Shown here: piece by piece, positions 1 through 9,885 of the stretch
Position numbering within the stretch: position 1 is the stretch's first letter
Layout of the letters: each line of letters starts with the position of its first letter
DNA from: Allobosea sp. CRIB-10
GTDB lineage: Bacteria; Pseudomonadota; Alphaproteobacteria; Rhizobiales; Beijerinckiaceae
Assembly (NCBI RefSeq): GCF_900112185.1
Contig: NZ_FOKP01000011.1
Coordinates: 62,001 to 126,000, forward strand
DNA: 64,000 nt
Direction: 5' to 3'
The notes under the pieces: generated by a model
Database searches by the model: none
What the model was told of the DNA's origin: nothing
What the model saw: the letters and a program-made list of their open reading frames with translations, nothing else
Made by a program: the position numbers and the translations under genes

Positions 1-40
1 CCGCCAAGCCAAGCGCATATAAACGGCACGGGGAAATGCT

Positions 41-1249
41 CTAGCGCTTGATCGCCGGGCAGGCGCTCTGGGCGAGCGGGCGGAAGGCCTGGTCGCCGGG
101 GATGGTGGCGACGAGGTCGTAGAGGTCCCATTCGCCCTTCGATTCCGCCGGCTTCTTGACCTGGAAGACGTAGAAGTCGTGCACCATGCGCCCGTCTTCG
201 CGCAGCCTGGCGTTGCGCACGACCTCGTCCTCGATCGGGACCTCCCGCATCTTGGCGATCACGGTCTTGGCCTCGTCCGACTTCGCCGCGACGACCGCCT
301 TGAGATAGTGCCGGACCGAGGAATAGACGCCGGCCTGGATCGCCGAGGGCACCGCGCCATGCGCCGCCTTGAAGCGCTCCGAGAAGGCGCGGGTGCGCTC
401 ATCGATGTTCCAGTAGAAGCCCTCGGTCAGGATCGTGCCCTGGGCCGAGGCGAGGCCGACGCTCTTCACGTCCATCGCGGTCAGGAAGAAGGCGACCAGC
501 TTCTGCTTGCCCTGGCCGATGCCGAAATCGCGGGCCGTCTTGATCCCGGCGACGGTGTCGCCGCCGGCATTGGCGAGCGCGATCAGATCGGCGCCCGAGC
601 CCTGCGCAGTCAGGAGCTGCGAGGACAGGTCGACCGCCGGGAAGGCGTGCCGGACCGAGCCGACATAAGTGCCGCCCTTGGCGGTGACCAGCGTCTTGGC
701 ATCGGCCTCAAGCTGGTGGCCGAGCGCATAATCGGCCGTGACCAGATACCATTTGGTGCCGGGCTTGGTCAGGTGGTTGGCGATCCCGGCGACCTGGACA
801 TAGGTGTCCCACATCCACTGGACGACATGGTCGGGCTGGCAGGCATCGCCGGTCAGGCGCGCCGTACCACCGGGGAACAGTCCGACGCGATTCTTGTCCT
901 TCAGCAGCGGCGGAATGGCGAGCTGTAGCGAGGCGTTCGACATGTCGGCGAGGGCATCGACGCCCTGCCTGTCGATCCATTCGCGCGCGATCGCCGAGCC
1001 GACATCGGCCTTGTTCTGGTGATCGGCCGACACGATCTCGATCTTCATGCCCTGGCATTCGGCCTTCAGGCAGTCCTCGACCGCCATGCGGGCAGCGGTG
1101 ATCGAGCCCTTGCCGGTGATGTCGGAATAGACGCCGGACATATCCGTCAGCACGCCGATCTTGACCGCGCCGTCCGAGATTTCGGCTGCGGCGGGCAAGG
1201 CGCCGAGCAATGCGGTGATGATGGCGAGCGCCGAGGCCAGACCCTTCAT
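41..1249 (-). CDS. LIV-type ABC transporter substrate-binding protein
   Basis: This is a 402-aa periplasmic binding protein of the branched-chain amino acid type (Peripla_BP_6 / LivK-like). Residues 1-22 form a clear Sec signal peptide ending in ALPAAA. The mature part opens with the family-typical segment VKIGVLTDMSGVYSD. A GGGAGGA ribosome binding site precedes the ATG. It is the last gene of a minus-strand operon (cyclase, BKACE, SMP-30, then this), and its permease and ATPase genes would lie beyond the left edge of the window. The ligand is unknown; the neighbours suggest a carboxylate or amino acid derivative, which is inference. Confidence 0.9.
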   Translation of the reverse strand: MKGLASALAIITALLGALPAAAEISDGAVKIGVLTDMSGVYSDITGKGSITAARMAVEDCLKAECQGMKIEIVSADHQNKADVGSAIAREWIDRQGVDALADMSNASLQLAIPPLLKDKNRVGLFPGGTARLTGDACQPDHVVQWMWDTYVQVAGIANHLTKPGTKWYLVTADYALGHQLEADAKTLVTAKGGTYVGSVRHAFPAVDLSSQLLTAQGSGADLIALANAGGDTVAGIKTARDFGIGQGKQKLVAFFLTAMDVKSVGLASAQGTILTEGFYWNIDERTRAFSERFKAAHGAVPSAIQAGVYSSVRHYLKAVVAAKSDEAKTVIAKMREVPIEDEVVRNARLREDGRMVHDFYVFQVKKPAESKGEWDLYDLVATIPGDQAFRPLAQSACPAIKR

Positions 1250-1282
1250 GTGAATTCCTCCCGTGATTGTCGTTTGTCGTTG

Positions 1283-2311
1283 CTAGCGGTCGTGCCAGTG
1301 CGCCATCGGCAGGCCGGCGACCGGTGATCTGAATGAGGGGATGCGGCTGCCGCGCAGGCTGCCGATATGGACGGTACCGAGATCGGGCCCGCCGAAGGTG
1401 ATGCTGGCGAACCAGGGCGCGATCGTGCCGCCGCAGGCGAGCATCAGCTCTGGTGTCGCCTCGTCGCGGGCGAAGGCCGCCATCAGCGCCTTGCCGGTCG
1501 AGCTGCCACGATCGTCGTCGAGCAGGATGCGCAATTCGCCCTCCGGCGTGATCGCGAAGACCCGGTCGAGCATCACATGCGTACCCCAGAGATTGCCATG
1601 GGCGTCGAAGGCGATGCCGTCGATGAAGGCGCCATGGTCGCTCGGGCCGAAGATCTCGCGATCGGTCAGGCTGCCATCGGCCCCAACCAGCAATCGCGTC
1701 ACCCGGCAGGCGCAGGTCTCGGCGACGTAGAGCCATTCCTCGTTGGCATCGAGACGGATCTCGTTGGTGAAGGCGAAGCCATCGGCGACGATGCGCAGGC
1801 GTCCGCCATCATAGAGCGCGACATAGCCGTCGCGGACATTGGGGCTCATCGCCCGCATCCAGTTCCTGGTCCGGGTCGAGATCGTCAGCCAGATCCGGTC
1901 CTTGCTGTCGCGCAGCACGAAATTGACCTTGCCGATCGCCTGCCCGTCGACGCGATCGACCAGCACGCGTGTCTCGCCCGAGCGCGTCATCACCTCCAGC
2001 CGGTCGGTGCCGAAATTCGAGATCAGCACGTCGCCATTGCGGGCGAAGGCGAGGCCGTTCGGCAAGGTGCCGGAGACGAAGCGCGCCTCCTCGTCCGCCG
2101 CCTCGGCGAAGCCGCGGCTCGCCGTCTGCGTGATCAGCTGCTGCGAACCGTCCGGCCGGATATGGACGACGCCGCCGCGCGCATCGGCGCTCCAGAGCGA
2201 ACCGTCACGCTCGGCCAGGATACATTCCGGCCGCTGCAGGCCCTCGCCGACATAGGTGATGGCGGCGGGATCGATGACGAAGCCGTCGAGCGGGTTGGGG
2301 CGAGGCGACAT
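1283..2311 (-). CDS. SMP-30/gluconolactonase/LRE family protein
   Basis: The 342-aa product matches the SMP-30 / gluconolaconase / LRE family of six-bladed propeller lactonases. It has the repeated blade segments (PECILAERDGSLW, NGLAFARNGDVLISN, FIDGIAFDAHGNLWGT) that carry the metal-binding Asn and Asp residues. There is no signal peptide, so it should be cytoplasmic. Members hydrolyse sugar-acid or other lactones. The start codon overlaps the stop of the upstream BKACE gene by one base (TGATG), so the two are translationally coupled. The substrate cannot be read from sequence. Confidence 0.85.
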   Translation of the reverse strand: MSPRPNPLDGFVIDPAAITYVGEGLQRPECILAERDGSLWSADARGGVVHIRPDGSQQLITQTASRGFAEAADEEARFVSGTLPNGLAFARNGDVLISNFGTDRLEVMTRSGETRVLVDRVDGQAIGKVNFVLRDSKDRIWLTISTRTRNWMRAMSPNVRDGYVALYDGGRLRIVADGFAFTNEIRLDANEEWLYVAETCACRVTRLLVGADGSLTDREIFGPSDHGAFIDGIAFDAHGNLWGTHVMLDRVFAITPEGELRILLDDDRGSSTGKALMAAFARDEATPELMLACGGTIAPWFASITFGGPDLGTVHIGSLRGSRIPSFRSPVAGLPMAHWHDR

Positions 2312-3237
2312 CAGAAATTCACGCGGTCGCCGCCCTTGAGGCCGAGCGTGGCGCGGGCCTCATCGGGCGTCGCGATCTCATAGCCGAGCTCCTCGACGAT
2401 GCGGCGGATCTTGGCGACCTGTTCGGCATTGGAGGTGGCGAGCTTGCCCCTACCGATGAACAGGCTGTCCTCGAGACCGACGCGGACATTGCCGCCCAGC
2501 ATCGCGGCTTGCGTGCAGAAGGCCATCTGATGACGCCCGGCGGCGAGGACCGACCAGTGGTAGTCCTTGCCGAAGAGCTTGTCGGCGGTGCGCTTCATGA
2601 ACATCAGATTGTCGAGATCGGCGCCGATGCCGCCCAAAATCCCGAAGATCAGCTGCAGGAAGACCGGCGGGCGGAACCAGCCGCGATCCAGGCAATGGGC
2701 GAGATTGTAGAGGTGGCCGACATCGTAGCACTCGTGCTCGAACTTGGTGCCGTGCCCCTCGCCGAGCAGCTTGTAGATGCGCTCGATATCGCCGAAGGTG
2801 TTGCGGAAGATGAAGTCCTTGGTGTTGGCGAGGTAAGGCTGTTCCCAGGGATGCTTCCAGTCGCTGTACTTCTCCGCCAGCGGATGCAGCGCAAAATTCA
2901 TCGAGCCCATGTTGAGCGAGCACATCTCCGGCGCGGCCTTCAGCGGTGCGGCGAGGCGCTCCTCGACGGTCATGGTCAGGCCACCACCAGTGGTAATGTT
3001 CACGACGGCATCGGTCGCCTGCTTGATCCGCGGCAGGAACTCCATGAACACGGCCGGGTCCGGCGTCGGGCGGCCGTCCCGGGGGTCGCGAGCGTGCAGA
3101 TGCAGGATCGCCGCGCCCGCCTCCGCCGCCGCGATCGCTTGGCTGGCGATCTCGTCCGGCGTGATCGGGAGATGGTCCGACATGGTCGGCGTATGGATGC
3201 CGCCGGTGACGGCGCAGGTGATGATGACCTTGCTCAT
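2311..3237 (-). CDS. BKACE family beta-keto acid cleavage enzyme (DUF849)
   Basis: This 308-aa protein belongs to the 3-keto-5-aminohexanoate cleavage enzyme family (BKACE, formerly DUF849). The family condenses a beta-keto acid with acetyl-CoA to give acetoacetate and a new CoA ester. The Zn-binding HLHARDP motif lies at residues 46-52, and the N-terminus VIITCAVTGG is typical. An in-frame extension reaches further upstream, but the family N-terminus fixes the ATG at 3237. The BKACE subfamily, and so the keto acid used, cannot be assigned from sequence alone. The neighbouring cyclase and lactonase point to a small catabolic pathway. Confidence 0.9.
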   Translation of the reverse strand: MSKVIITCAVTGGIHTPTMSDHLPITPDEIASQAIAAAEAGAAILHLHARDPRDGRPTPDPAVFMEFLPRIKQATDAVVNITTGGGLTMTVEERLAAPLKAAPEMCSLNMGSMNFALHPLAEKYSDWKHPWEQPYLANTKDFIFRNTFGDIERIYKLLGEGHGTKFEHECYDVGHLYNLAHCLDRGWFRPPVFLQLIFGILGGIGADLDNLMFMKRTADKLFGKDYHWSVLAAGRHQMAFCTQAAMLGGNVRVGLEDSLFIGRGKLATSNAEQVAKIRRIVEELGYEIATPDEARATLGLKGGDRVNF

Positions 3238-3260
3238 GAGGCTTTCCTTCGTCCCTGCGT

Positions 3261-4040
3261 TCAGACCGGTAGAATGGCGACTGCCCGCGTCCAGCCGGCC
3301 GAGCCGTTGCGGACCTTCACCGGCAGGCAGCTGAGCGTGAAGCCGCTCGCCGGCAGCGCTTCGAGGTTGTGCAGCTTCTCGATCTGGCAGTAGCCGGCCT
3401 CGCGCCCGGCCTTGTGCCCCTCCCAGATCAGCGAGGCGTCTCCGGTTTCGGCGAAGCGGCGGGCTGTGTGGCTGAACGGCGCATCCCAGCTCCAGCCATC
3501 GGTGCCGACCACCTTGATGCCCTGCCGCACCAGATGCAGCGTCGCCTCGCGGCCGAAGCCACAGCCGGAATCGATATAGTCGGCCTGCCCGTAACGTGCG
3601 CCCGCCCTTGTGTTGGCGACGACGATCTCCAGCGGGCTTAGCGTATGGCCGATCCGCTTGAGCTCGGCGTCGATCTCGGCGGGGGTGACGACGTGGCCAT
3701 CGGGCAGATGGCGGAAGTCGAGCTTCACGCCGGGTTGCAGGAACCAGTCGAGCGGGCATTCGTCGATCCTGAGCGCCGGCGCGCCGCCATCCTGCGTCGG
3801 ATGGTAGTGCCAGGGCGCATCGACATGGGTGCCGTTATGGGTCGAGATCGTCGCGAGCTCGACCGCCCAGCCCATGCCGTCCGGGAGCTGCTCGGGCTTG
3901 AGGCCCGGAAAGGCCGCCGCGATGTCCTTCGCCGTCGCCTCATGCGTGCGATAGTCGATTCTGACCTTCTGGAAGGGCGGGTCGGCAGGAACGTCGTTCT
4001 CGAGCGGAATCGACAGATCGACGAGGCGGCCTGGCAGCAT
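3261..4040 (-). CDS. Cyclase family protein (kynurenine formamidase-like hydrolase)
   Basis: This 259-aa protein carries the metal-binding signature of the cyclase / KynB family, [11 protein letters not shown] at residues 68-78 (His68, His72, Asp74, His78). Family members hydrolyse amides or lactones in ring-opening steps, for example of kynurenine or isatin. It is the first gene of the minus-strand operon. A GGGAGG ribosome binding site lies about 10 bases before the ATG. It faces the TetR gene across a short promoter region. The true substrate is unknown, and no other tryptophan-degradation gene is nearby. Confidence 0.85.
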   Translation of the reverse strand: MLPGRLVDLSIPLENDVPADPPFQKVRIDYRTHEATAKDIAAAFPGLKPEQLPDGMGWAVELATISTHNGTHVDAPWHYHPTQDGGAPALRIDECPLDWFLQPGVKLDFRHLPDGHVVTPAEIDAELKRIGHTLSPLEIVVANTRAGARYGQADYIDSGCGFGREATLHLVRQGIKVVGTDGWSWDAPFSHTARRFAETGDASLIWEGHKAGREAGYCQIEKLHNLEALPASGFTLSCLPVKVRNGSAGWTRAVAILPV

Positions 4041-4084
4041 GCCGGTATGTCCTCCCTTGAGGATGTGTTCTCTGTGGTTCGAAT

Positions 4085-4100
4085 TTGGACGAACGTCCGA
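4085..4100. promoter_or_regulatory. Probable TetR operator between divergent genes
   Basis: A near-perfect palindrome, TTGGACGAACGTCCGA (arms GGACG/CGTCC around AA), lies in the 120-bp gap between the cyclase and tetR start codons. Its place and symmetry fit an operator through which the adjacent TetR protein controls itself and the catabolic operon. The role is inferred. Confidence 0.5.
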
Positions 4101-4160
4101 CCTATAGCAGGGCGCCATGTTTCTGGTAAGAGCGGAATCGCTGGATTCTGGAGGGGCACG

Positions 4161-4805
4161 ATGTCCGCGATGCCGACGCGCGACCGCATTCTCGACGCCG
4201 CCGAGCGGCTCTTTGCCGAGCGCGGCGGCGCCGACGGAGCCTCGATGCGCGACCTTGCGGCCGCGGCCGGCGTGCGACTCTCGCAGCTCAGCTATCATTT
4301 CGGCTCGAAGGAGGCGCTCTACCGCGCCGTCTTCGCCCGCCGCGCCCATGCCCTGGCGTTGGCTCGCGCCCAGGCGCTCGGCGAGGCTATGGCCCGGCCG
4401 GTGCTCGACGTCGGCGAGATCGTCGCCGCCCTGATCGGCCCATCCGTGCGCCAGCGTTTCAGCGAAGGCGTGCAGGGCGCGGCCTTCGCCATGATGACCG
4501 CCCGCGAGGCAGTCGACCCGCGCGAGGCGGCGCGCGGCGTCGTCGCCGAGCATTTCGATCCGACCGCAAGGCAGTTCGTCGCGGCACTGGGCAAGCTCTA
4601 CCCGCAGGCGCCCGAGGGAGCACTCGTCGACGCCTATCTCTTCATGGTCGGGGCTCTCGTCACGACCATGGCCGCCGGCGACCGCGCCATGCGGCTCGAC
4701 CAGGAGCGCGGGGCGGTACCGGTGGTCGAGAACGCCGAGCAGCTCCTGCAGCGCCTGACCAGCTTCTGCGCCGCCGGCATCGACGGCCTGCTGCGGAGCC
4801 GCTGA
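4161..4805 (+). CDS. TetR/AcrR family transcriptional regulator
   Basis: The 214-aa product has a standard TetR N-terminal DNA-binding domain (residues about 6-55: [43 protein letters not shown]). A helical C-terminal ligand domain follows. ATG 4161 was chosen because it places the helix-turn-helix directly after a short N-terminus; the open frame continues upstream without a better start. It is divergent from the cyclase-BKACE-lactonase-binding-protein operon and likely represses it through the palindrome at 4085-4100. Confidence 0.88.
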   Translation: MSAMPTRDRILDAAERLFAERGGADGASMRDLAAAAGVRLSQLSYHFGSKEALYRAVFARRAHALALARAQALGEAMARPVLDVGEIVAALIGPSVRQRFSEGVQGAAFAMMTAREAVDPREAARGVVAEHFDPTARQFVAALGKLYPQAPEGALVDAYLFMVGALVTTMAAGDRAMRLDQERGAVPVVENAEQLLQRLTSFCAAGIDGLLRSR

Positions 4806-4845
4806 GCCGGCCTATTCAGTCGGACAAGGGAAAGTGGATCACACC

Positions 4846-5241
4846 ATGCGCCGTGAAATCATCGAAGTCCCCGTCATCTCCGAGGCGATCCGCCGGCTCG
4901 GTGCGCCGACTTCGGCGCTGGCGCGCGTCGGCGACCTGCTCTTCACCTGCGGCATGCCGCCGATCGATGTTACCACCGGCGAGATCGTCAGTGGCGATAT
5001 CGAGACGCAGACCCGCGCAGCGATGGAGGCGCTCGCCGTGACTCTGCGCCATGGCGGCGCGTCGCTCGACGCGGTCGTCAAGGCGACGATTTTCGTCACC
5101 GATCCAGCGCTGATGGCCGGGGTCAACGCGGTCTACCGCACCTTCTTCAGCGACGGTTTCCCGGCCCGGACCAGCGCCGCGATCCGACCCTGGCCCTTGC
5201 CCTTCGACATCGAGATCGAATGCGTCGCCGCGATCGAGTGA
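4846..5241 (+). CDS. RidA family protein
   Basis: This 131-aa protein is a RidA/YjgF/YER057c/UK114 family member. The family hydrolyses reactive enamines and imines to keto acids and ammonia, or acts in specific catabolic pathways. The core GDLLFTCGMPPIDVTTGEIV and the conserved C-terminal segment with Arg, RTSAAIRPWPLP, are visible. The ATG at 4846 is preferred over the GTG at 4834 because AAGGGA at 4826-4831 is correctly spaced for it. It lies 40 bases downstream of tetR on the same strand, so co-transcription is likely. Confidence 0.85.
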   Translation: MRREIIEVPVISEAIRRLGAPTSALARVGDLLFTCGMPPIDVTTGEIVSGDIETQTRAAMEALAVTLRHGGASLDAVVKATIFVTDPALMAGVNAVYRTFFSDGFPARTSAAIRPWPLPFDIEIECVAAIE

Positions 5242-5244
5242 CTG

Positions 5245-6489
5245 TTAGCGATCCGCCCGCGCCACCACCGTGTGCAGCAGCACGTTGAGGCCGGGCTCGA
5301 GATCGTCCGGCGTGCAGAGTTCCTGATTGTTATGGGTGATGCCGCCCTTGCACGGCGAAAAGATCATCGTCGTGGGCCCGTGACGGGCGACGAAATAGGC
5401 GTCGTGCCCGGCCTGGCTCAGGATGTTGCGGGTGCGGTAGCCGAGGCCGAGCGAGGTGGCCCGGACCTCCTCGATCAACTCGTCGGCGAAGACCTTGCCG
5501 CCCCAGTTCCAGACATCGAGGATCTCGGCCGTGCAATCGGCCCGCGCCGCCGCTTCATGCACGGCGCGGCGCACGCGCTCGGCCATCACCTTTGCTGTCT
5601 CAGGGTCGGCATGGCGGACATCGCAGGTCGCCTGCGCCCAGTCGGAGAGGATGCCGGGCTTGTTCGGCCAAGCGACCAGCCGTGAGGCCGTCGCCTTGCC
5701 GCCGCTGCCGGCATGCTCCCAGCCGAGGTCGTCGACCGCGACCAGCAGGCGCGCCCCGGCGATCAGCGCGTTCCTGCGCCGTTCCATCGGCCAAGGGCCG
5801 GTATGGGCGGTCTCGCCGCGGAATTCGACCAGCATGCCGGTGCTGGCATAGCCGCCGGTGACGACGCCGACCTGCATGCCCTCGCGGTCGAGGATCGGGC
5901 CCTGCTCGATATGGAACTCGACATAGGCGTCGAAGGGGTGGGGCGTCGCCTCCATCTCACCGCGATAGCCGATGCGGTCGAGCTCCTCGCCGATCGTCCT
6001 GCCGTCGTCGTCGCGCCGGCCGAGCGCCCAGTCAAGCGTATAGGCGCCGGTGAAGCAGCCCGAGCCGACCATTGGCGGCGAGAAGCGCCCGCCCTCCTCA
6101 TTGGTCCAGTTGACCACCTCGATCGGCCGTTTCGTCCGGTGGCCGAGCTGGTCGAGCGTGCGGCAGACCTCGAGCCCGCCGAGCACGCCGGCGATGCCGT
6201 CGAAGCGCCCGCCATTCACCTGCGTGTCGAGATGGCTGCCCATCACCACTGGCGGCAGGCTGTCGTCCTGCCCGGCCCGGCGCGCGAAGATGTTGCCGAT
6301 GCCGTCGATCCGGACGCTCAACCCCGCCTCCCGGCACCAGGCGATGAAGACGTCGCGGACCTCCCGGTCGGCATCACCGAGCGCCAGCCGTGACAGCCCG
6401 CCCGGCCGGCCGACCCCGATCTCGCCGGAACGCTCGATCGTCGTCCAGAAGCGCCCGATATCGATGCGCGCGGTCGCTGGCAGGCCCAT
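5245..6489 (-). CDS. M20 family Zn-dependent hydrolase (hydantoinase/carbamoylase type)
   Basis: The 414-aa product belongs to the allantoate amidohydrolase / N-carbamoyl-L-amino-acid hydrolase group of M20 peptidases. The metal ligands and catalytic residues are visible: GSHLDT (His86, Asp88), GGRFDG (Asp97), NEEGGRF (Glu131, Glu132) and HIEQGP. These enzymes cleave N-carbamoyl or ureido groups to release ammonia and CO2. It is convergent with ridA, three bases away, and divergent from the sugar transporter operon. Which carbamoyl compound it uses is not visible. A second family member is at 49182. Confidence 0.88.
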   Translation of the reverse strand: MGLPATARIDIGRFWTTIERSGEIGVGRPGGLSRLALGDADREVRDVFIAWCREAGLSVRIDGIGNIFARRAGQDDSLPPVVMGSHLDTQVNGGRFDGIAGVLGGLEVCRTLDQLGHRTKRPIEVVNWTNEEGGRFSPPMVGSGCFTGAYTLDWALGRRDDDGRTIGEELDRIGYRGEMEATPHPFDAYVEFHIEQGPILDREGMQVGVVTGGYASTGMLVEFRGETAHTGPWPMERRRNALIAGARLLVAVDDLGWEHAGSGGKATASRLVAWPNKPGILSDWAQATCDVRHADPETAKVMAERVRRAVHEAAARADCTAEILDVWNWGGKVFADELIEEVRATSLGLGYRTRNILSQAGHDAYFVARHGPTTMIFSPCKGGITHNNQELCTPDDLEPGLNVLLHTVVARADR

Positions 6490-6646
6490 GGATTCCCCCT
6501 GTTTCCGGACGCTGAGCGCGCCGCCTCGAGCAACGACAATCGAGGCCTCGGCCCGCTGCTGGCAAATCGATATTGGTGATGGGTTTCGTCGGTCTTCGTG
6601 GCACGGGTCGCCACACGCCCAGGTATGTCAGCCGCGCAGAAGGCGC

Positions 6647-6684
6647 TTGACAGCTGCGCATGCGCGATGGAATGATTGTTCCAT
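6647..6684 (+). promoter_or_regulatory. Promoter and operator-like palindrome in the 6490-6882 gap
   Basis: The 393-bp gap between the M20 hydrolase and the sugar-binding protein holds no gene. TTGACA at 6647-6652 is followed at 17-18 bp by a weak -10 (AATGAT, 6671-6676). An inverted repeat ATGGAA-N6-TTCCAT (6667-6684) overlaps the -10, as expected of a repressor site for the transport operon. An A/T-rich stretch follows at about 6690-6720. No regulator gene is adjacent. The role is inferred. Confidence 0.4.
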
Positions 6685-6882
6685 TGAGTATTGAAAACGG
6701 TTTTTTTGTTTCGTTTTGACTGAAGCGCAGAGTTGGCGGCCGCGCCTGGCGCGTCCTCCCTCCTTCGCCATCCCAGGCAGTCCGCGACGCTTCGCGGCCC
6801 GCCAAATCGCCCGAAAGCCGGCCGATCGTGCCCGATCGGACCGATAACAACAGCGGGGGACATCCCCGCAAGGGAGGATGAG

Positions 6883-7818
6883 ATGAAGCGTTTTCTCGCA
6901 GGGATGATTGCTGCCGCCGCCATCGCGGTCGCAGGAGCGACGCCGAGCGTCGCGCAGCAGACCAGGATCATCGTGGTCAGCCATGGCCAGGCCGCCGACC
7001 CGTTCTGGTCGGTGGTCAAGAACGGCGTCGCCAAGGCGGCGGCCGATCTCAAGGTCGCCGTCGATTATCGCGCGCCCGAGACCTTCGACATGGTCGCGAT
7101 GAGCCAATTGATCGATGCCGCGGTGAACCAGAAGCCGGCCGGCCTCGTCGTCTCGATTCCCGACGCCTCGGCGCTCGGCCCCTCGATCCAGAAGGCGGTC
7201 GCCGCCGGCATCCCGGTGATCTCGATGAACTCCGGCTCCGACGTCTCGAAGAAACTCGGCGCCCTTCTTCATGTCGGCCAGGACGAGTTCGATGCCGGCA
7301 AGGCTGCCGGCGAGAAGCTCGCCAGCATGGGCGGCAAGGTCGGCGTCTGCGTCAACCACGAGGTCGGCAATGTCGCGCTCGATTTGCGCTGCAAGGGTTT
7401 TGCCGAGGGCTTCAAGGGCAAGGTCACGACCCTGCCGGTCTCGAACGATCCATCCGAGATCCGCTCCAAGGTCAAGGCGGCGCTCTCCGATGCCAGCGTC
7501 GATACGGTGATGGCGCTGAGCGCCTCGCTCGGCGGCGAGCCGACCCTGGCGGGCGTCAAGGAGGCTGGCAAGATCGCCAGCGTCCGCGTCGCCACCTTCG
7601 ATCTCTCTGCCAATTTCCTCAAGGCGATCGTCGCGGGCGAAGCGGCCTTCGGCATCGACCAGCAGCAGTTCCTGCAGGGCTATCTGCCGGTCGCTTTCCT
7701 GGCGCTCAACGCCGAATACGGGCTCGTGCCCGGCGGCAATGTCCCGTCCGGCCCGAACCTCGTCACCAAGGAGAAGGCGGCCCAGGTCGTCGACCTCTCG
7801 GCCAAGGGCATCCGCTGA
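6883..7818 (+). CDS. Sugar ABC transporter substrate-binding protein (RbsB-like)
   Basis: This 311-aa periplasmic binding protein is of the ribose/galactose type (Peripla_BP_4). It has a signal peptide of about 25 residues ending in PSVAQ and the typical opening IIVVSHGQAADPFWSVVKNGVAKAA with an IPVISMNSGS loop. The ATG at 6883 follows a strong AGGGAGGA site. It begins an importer operon with a permease and an ATPase. The adjacent Gfo/Idh/MocA dehydrogenase suggests a sugar, inositol or polyol substrate; the ligand itself is unknown. Confidence 0.9.
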   Translation: MKRFLAGMIAAAAIAVAGATPSVAQQTRIIVVSHGQAADPFWSVVKNGVAKAAADLKVAVDYRAPETFDMVAMSQLIDAAVNQKPAGLVVSIPDASALGPSIQKAVAAGIPVISMNSGSDVSKKLGALLHVGQDEFDAGKAAGEKLASMGGKVGVCVNHEVGNVALDLRCKGFAEGFKGKVTTLPVSNDPSEIRSKVKAALSDASVDTVMALSASLGGEPTLAGVKEAGKIASVRVATFDLSANFLKAIVAGEAAFGIDQQQFLQGYLPVAFLALNAEYGLVPGGNVPSGPNLVTKEKAAQVVDLSAKGIR

Positions 7819-7824
7819 GCGATC

Positions 7825-7851
7825 GGCGGCGGTGCGCCCAGCACCGCCGCC
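7825..7851 (+). other. Strong intercistronic hairpin after the binding-protein gene
   Basis: A perfect 11-bp stem, GGCGGCGGTGC and GCACCGCCGCC, around a 5-base loop lies between the binding-protein and permease genes. There is no U-tract, so it is unlikely to be a full terminator. Such stems often protect the upstream mRNA and raise the amount of binding protein over permease. That role is inferred. Confidence 0.55.
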
Positions 7852-7887
7852 CCCTCTGCGGACGTTCACAAGCTCAGGAGGCGCGCC

Positions 7888-9036
7888 ATGACGACGTCGA
7901 CCGCCGATCTCGCCGCGGGTGCGTCCCGTCCCACCGACCCGGTCGCAGAGGCCCGCGACGAGCGCTTGCGCCGCGTCTCGCTGATCGCCCGGCTGATGCG
8001 CCGGCCCGAGCTTGGCGCGGTCGCCGGACTCGTCCTGGTCACCGTCTTCTTCGGGCTCACCGCCAATCCGGCGATGTTCACCCTCGCCGGCCTGATGACC
8101 GTGCTCTCGCCGGCGGCGCAGCTCGGCATCCTCGCCATCGCGGCGGCGCTGCTGATGATCGGCGGCGAGTTCGACCTCTCGATCGGCTCGATGATCGCCT
8201 TTTCCGGCCTCGTCTTCGGTGCGCTGATCGTGGTCGGCGACCTGCCGCTGCTGGCGGCGATCGTCGCGACCTTCGTCTTCGCCGGCTTGATGGGCGCGGT
8301 GAACGGCCAGATCGTCATCAGGACGCGCCTGCCCTCCTTCATCGTCACCCTCGCCTTCCTCTTCATCCTCCGCGGGCTCTCGCTGGTCGGGCTGAAATGG
8401 GCGACCGGCGGCTCGACGCAGTTGCGCGGCATCGGCGAGAATGCGGGGCAGGGCGTGGTGCGCGAGCTCTTCTCCGGCCAGGCGCTGGAGGGGCTGTTCG
8501 CCTGGCTGGCCCAGGCCAACCTGATCGCCAAATTCCCGAACGGCACGCCGACCGTGACCGGCGTGCCTGTCGGGGTGCTCTGGTTCCTCGCCATCGCTGC
8601 GCTCGGGACCTATGTCCTCTTGCGCACCCGCTTCGGCAACTGGATCTTCGCCGCCGGCGGCGACCCCAATGCGGCCCGCAATTCCGGCGTGCCGGTCAAT
8701 ATGGTCAAGACGACCCTGTTCGTGCTGACCGCCTGCGCCGCCACCCTCGTCGCCATCCTGACCGTGCTCGACGCCGGCTCGACCGATGCCCGCCGCGGCT
8801 TCCAGAAGGAGTTCGAGGCGATCATCGCGGCGGTGATCGGCGGCTGCCTCCTCACCGGCGGCTATGGCTCGGCGATCGGCGCCTTCTTCGGCGCGATCAT
8901 CTTCGGCATGGTCTCGATCGGCCTGACCTACACCAGCTTCGACAGCGACTGGTTCCAGGTTTTCCTCGGCGGCATGCTGCTGCTCGCCGTTCTCTTCAAC
9001 AATTTCATCCGCCGCAAGGCGACAGGGGAGCGCTGA
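7888..9036 (+). CDS. Sugar ABC transporter permease (RbsC-like)
   Basis: The 382-aa integral membrane protein belongs to the BPD_transp_2 family of ribose/xylose-type importers. A cytoplasmic N-terminus of about 45 residues precedes multiple hydrophobic segments. The family motif [11 protein letters not shown] lies near residue 92 and a GGD...ARNSGVPV segment in the C-terminal half. A short soluble insert (about residues 175-220) separates the two membrane halves. It is followed after a single base by the ATPase gene. Confidence 0.9.
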   Translation: MTTSTADLAAGASRPTDPVAEARDERLRRVSLIARLMRRPELGAVAGLVLVTVFFGLTANPAMFTLAGLMTVLSPAAQLGILAIAAALLMIGGEFDLSIGSMIAFSGLVFGALIVVGDLPLLAAIVATFVFAGLMGAVNGQIVIRTRLPSFIVTLAFLFILRGLSLVGLKWATGGSTQLRGIGENAGQGVVRELFSGQALEGLFAWLAQANLIAKFPNGTPTVTGVPVGVLWFLAIAALGTYVLLRTRFGNWIFAAGGDPNAARNSGVPVNMVKTTLFVLTACAATLVAILTVLDAGSTDARRGFQKEFEAIIAAVIGGCLLTGGYGSAIGAFFGAIIFGMVSIGLTYTSFDSDWFQVFLGGMLLLAVLFNNFIRRKATGER

Positions 9037-9037
9037 G

Positions 9038-9835
<798 letters not shown>

Positions 9836-9885
9836 CGCCTGGCGAACATCCGGTCCTTCCTTCCTCGTCGCTACGGAGATTGCTC